A stretch of 64,000 nucleotides of DNA. Origin: Gilvimarinus agarilyticus. GTDB taxonomy: Bacteria > Pseudomonadota > Gammaproteobacteria > Pseudomonadales > Cellvibrionaceae. The stretch is from assembly GCF_000832015.1 (NCBI RefSeq), contig NZ_JXCJ01000001.1:2666631-2730630 (forward strand). The letters run 5' to 3'. The notes beneath the pieces were generated by a model that made no database searches, was not told the origin of the DNA, and worked only from the letters and a program-made list of their open reading frames with translations. The position numbers and the translations under genes were made by a program. Below, one piece after another: positions 62,349 to 64,000 of this stretch; position 1 is the stretch's first letter, and each line of letters starts with the position of its first letter.

Positions 62349-63470
62349 TTAACGCCTGTGTAGCGCGGCTAAATCCAGTAATAGCTGCCGATACTGACCA
62401 CCACCGCGAGACCACTGTAGGCGGGATAGGTCGATACCCGGCGGGCGGGAGGCGAACGGTAACTGAGCAATAATCGCCTCGGCAAATGCCTGGCCATCTG
62501 CTTCAAGCTCTCCTTTGACCGGGTAGCAGACCTCAGCACCAAACCACTCAGGGTAAGCCTGCCGGGCCGGTACAATCGGTGTAGCGCCGGCGGCAACCGC
62601 CTCGAGTACCGACAGGCCCTGAAAGTCGTGATCAGCACTGGATAACACCACATCACTGTCAGCCAGCAATTGACGGTACTGCCCCGCCGGGAGGAACCCC
62701 CACTGCCCCAATGCCTTGGCGTTAGTTAACAAATTGTGGATCGCGGCAAACTCTTGTGGCACGTTACGAAACGACTGGCCGGCCACGTGCAACACAAACG
62801 GTAGCTCACCGCCAAAGTGTACAAGCAGACACTCCAAAGCGCGTAACAATAAGGCGGGGTTTTTGTCGTATTCCCAGCGGTGATTCCAAATCAGTTGCGC
62901 CCGCTGCTCGATGTTTGCCGAGCGGGCTGGTCGATTAAAACAATCATCTTCAAGCAAAACCGGTATTACTCGTGCGCGCTCACGCATCACGTCAACAAGC
63001 CCGCTCGGTACTAAGTCGGGTAAGCGGCGCAGTAACTGCTCGGTTCCGCTAAAAAAAGAGTCGCAGTTAAACGCGGTATTAAACACCAACTGATCGGCGC
63101 ATAAAGCGCTGTAGAGCGTCACAATTTGTGGCTCTACCGATGCGTGGGCGCGATCACTTTTAGGGTAAGCAAACTGGTTTTCATGAAAATAAAGCGCTGT
63201 TGGCAATTGCGCAAGCTCCGGCACCATACCCCGGAGGCTCGATAAATCCACCATACTGGTGGCAATAAGCGCTTGATAGGAATCGCACAGGGTGTCGCGG
63301 TGTAAGCCGGCAAAACTTAAGCTGTTGCCGCGAATACGCCAACTAAAGTGCCGCGGCGGCAACGCCAACTGAGTAAATTCAACATCGTTTAGGTAGCGTG
63401 CAAGACCTTGCCGCCAGCGTTGGTGACTGGCGGCATCGTAACCCGATAACAGTAAAACCCGGTCACTCAA
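62349..63470 (-). CDS. Glycosyltransferase homologous to tRNA-queuosine alpha-mannosyltransferase (GTDC1/QTMAN family)
   Basis: The 373 residues match the family that includes human GTDC1/QTMAN, which mannosylates queuosine in tRNA-Asp: N-terminal [24 protein letters not shown] (94-103), [18 protein letters not shown] (195-205), [15 protein letters not shown] (281-295) and YPEWF (306-310). The second half is a GT-B donor-binding fold. It starts in a four-base overlap with the end of the upstream aminopeptidase gene, so the two are co-transcribed. A tRNA target in this organism is inferred. Confidence 0.82.
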   Translation of the reverse strand: MSDRVLLLSGYDAASHQRWRQGLARYLNDVEFTQLALPPRHFSWRIRGNSLSFAGLHRDTLCDSYQALIATSMVDLSSLRGMVPELAQLPTALYFHENQFAYPKSDRAHASVEPQIVTLYSALCADQLVFNTAFNCDSFFSGTEQLLRRLPDLVPSGLVDVMRERARVIPVLLEDDCFNRPARSANIEQRAQLIWNHRWEYDKNPALLLRALECLLVHFGGELPFVLHVAGQSFRNVPQEFAAIHNLLTNAKALGQWGFLPAGQYRQLLADSDVVLSSADHDFQGLSVLEAVAAGATPIVPARQAYPEWFGAEVCYPVKGELEADGQAFAEAIIAQLPFASRPPGIDLSRLQWSRGGGQYRQLLLDLAALHRR

Positions 63471-64000
63471 ACGCTCTGGCCTAAACGTAGTGGGCGCCGA
63501 TAAAACAACTCGAGCACTTGTTTTAAGGCAAAGGCGTCGTCGCTGCCGGCCAATTCGCGAATCGAGTGCATGGCAAAAGTGGGCACGCCGATATCAATGG
63601 TACGAACCCCCACCTCGGCGGAGGTAATCGGTCCAATGGTGCTGCCACACTCCATATCCGTGCGCGAGACAAAACTCTGCACCGGAACACCTGCCTCTTG
63701 GCACAGTAAGCGAAACATACCGCTGGTTTCACTGTTCGTCGCATAGCGCTGATTGGCATTTACTTTAATAACCGGGCCGGCGTTTAATCGCGGGCCGTGT
63801 TGCGCATCGTGCTTGGCCGTGAAGTTGGGGTGTATACCATGTGCATTATCGGCCGATATCATTATCGACCGATCCAGCGTTCGCATACGCTCGCTAACAT
63901 CCGGAATCATCCGCTGCAAAAACTGATCGAGCATCGGACCTTTTGCGCCACAGGCTGAGGCACTGCCTACTTCTTCGTGATCGTTACACACCAACAGGCG
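63467..64000 (-). CDS. apeB: M18-family aminopeptidase (5' end outside window)
   Basis: The C-terminal 177 or so residues show M18-family motifs: [11 protein letters not shown] (metal ligands), [42 protein letters not shown] and FAMHSIREL. The enzyme should release N-terminal acidic residues as a large metallo-oligomer. The gene enters from the right edge; its start is not visible. Its last four bases overlap the glycosyltransferase start. Confidence 0.93.
   Translation of the reverse strand, partial: RLLVCNDHEEVGSASACGAKGPMLDQFLQRMIPDVSERMRTLDRSIMISADNAHGIHPNFTAKHDAQHGPRLNAGPVIKVNANQRYATNSETSGMFRLLCQEAGVPVQSFVSRTDMECGSTIGPITSAEVGVRTIDIGVPTFAMHSIRELAGSDDAFALKQVLELFYRRPLRLGQSV

Overview
This window is a gammaproteobacterial chromosome segment. 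It is almost entirely a Pseudomonas-type polar-flagellum and chemotaxis locus, followed by a short housekeeping block. The gene order, the FleQ/FleS/FleR regulators, FlhF/FlhG, and a set of sigma-54 plus sigma-28 promoters point to a monotrichous relative of Pseudomonas. My guess is a marine Cellvibrionaceae-type bacterium; this is inferred from gene content only. No insertion sequence, phage gene or CRISPR array is visible.

Layout, reading the minus strand from high to low coordinates: cheV-cheR (49483-47591); flgBCDE (47305-44381), closed by a strong terminator; flgFGHIJKL plus a FliT-like gene (44179-36200) from their own sigma-54 promoter; flagellin fliC and flaG (35876-33705); fliD-fliS-fliT (33542-30656); the master regulator fleQ (30407-28971); fleS-fleR (28700-26003); fliEFGHIJ (25818-19938); a STAS / response-regulator-phosphatase / Hpt trio (19806-17351); fliK; fliLMNOPQR-flhB; flhA-flhF-flhG-fliA; and cheY-cheZ-cheA-cheB (4487 to the left edge, cheB partial). 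On the plus strand, divergent from cheV, lie flgA-flgM-flgN, then tRNA-Arg(CCU) and rsmE.

Regulation can be read in part from the DNA. Sigma-54 sites (GG-N10-GC) precede fleS, fliE, fliK, fliL, flhA, flgB, flgF and a PilZ gene at 57 kb. Sigma-28 sites (TAAAG-type box, N11, CGATA-type box) precede fliC, fliD and flgM. A sigma-70-like promoter with a perfect GTCAAA-N2-TTTGAC dyad precedes fleQ. This matches the four-tier scheme FleQ, then FleSR and sigma-54, then FliA, with FlgM as anti-sigma-28. The class assignments of individual promoters are inferences from sequence.

Right of the flagellar block are a membrane GGDEF-EAL protein, alanine dehydrogenase, TtcA, a PilZ (YcgR-like) protein and a PAS-containing chemoreceptor that appear to be flagellar-regulon outliers, then BioA, TrpS, a homologue of the tRNA-queuosine mannosyltransferase family, and a partial M18 aminopeptidase. 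No wholly new system was found. The points most worth a second look are the bacterial queuosine-mannosyltransferase homologue, the FleQ-box dyads, the fliK leader that could hide its own ribosome-binding site in read-through transcripts, the structured flgM leader, the second FliT-like protein, and the sigma-54-driven PilZ/chemoreceptor pair.
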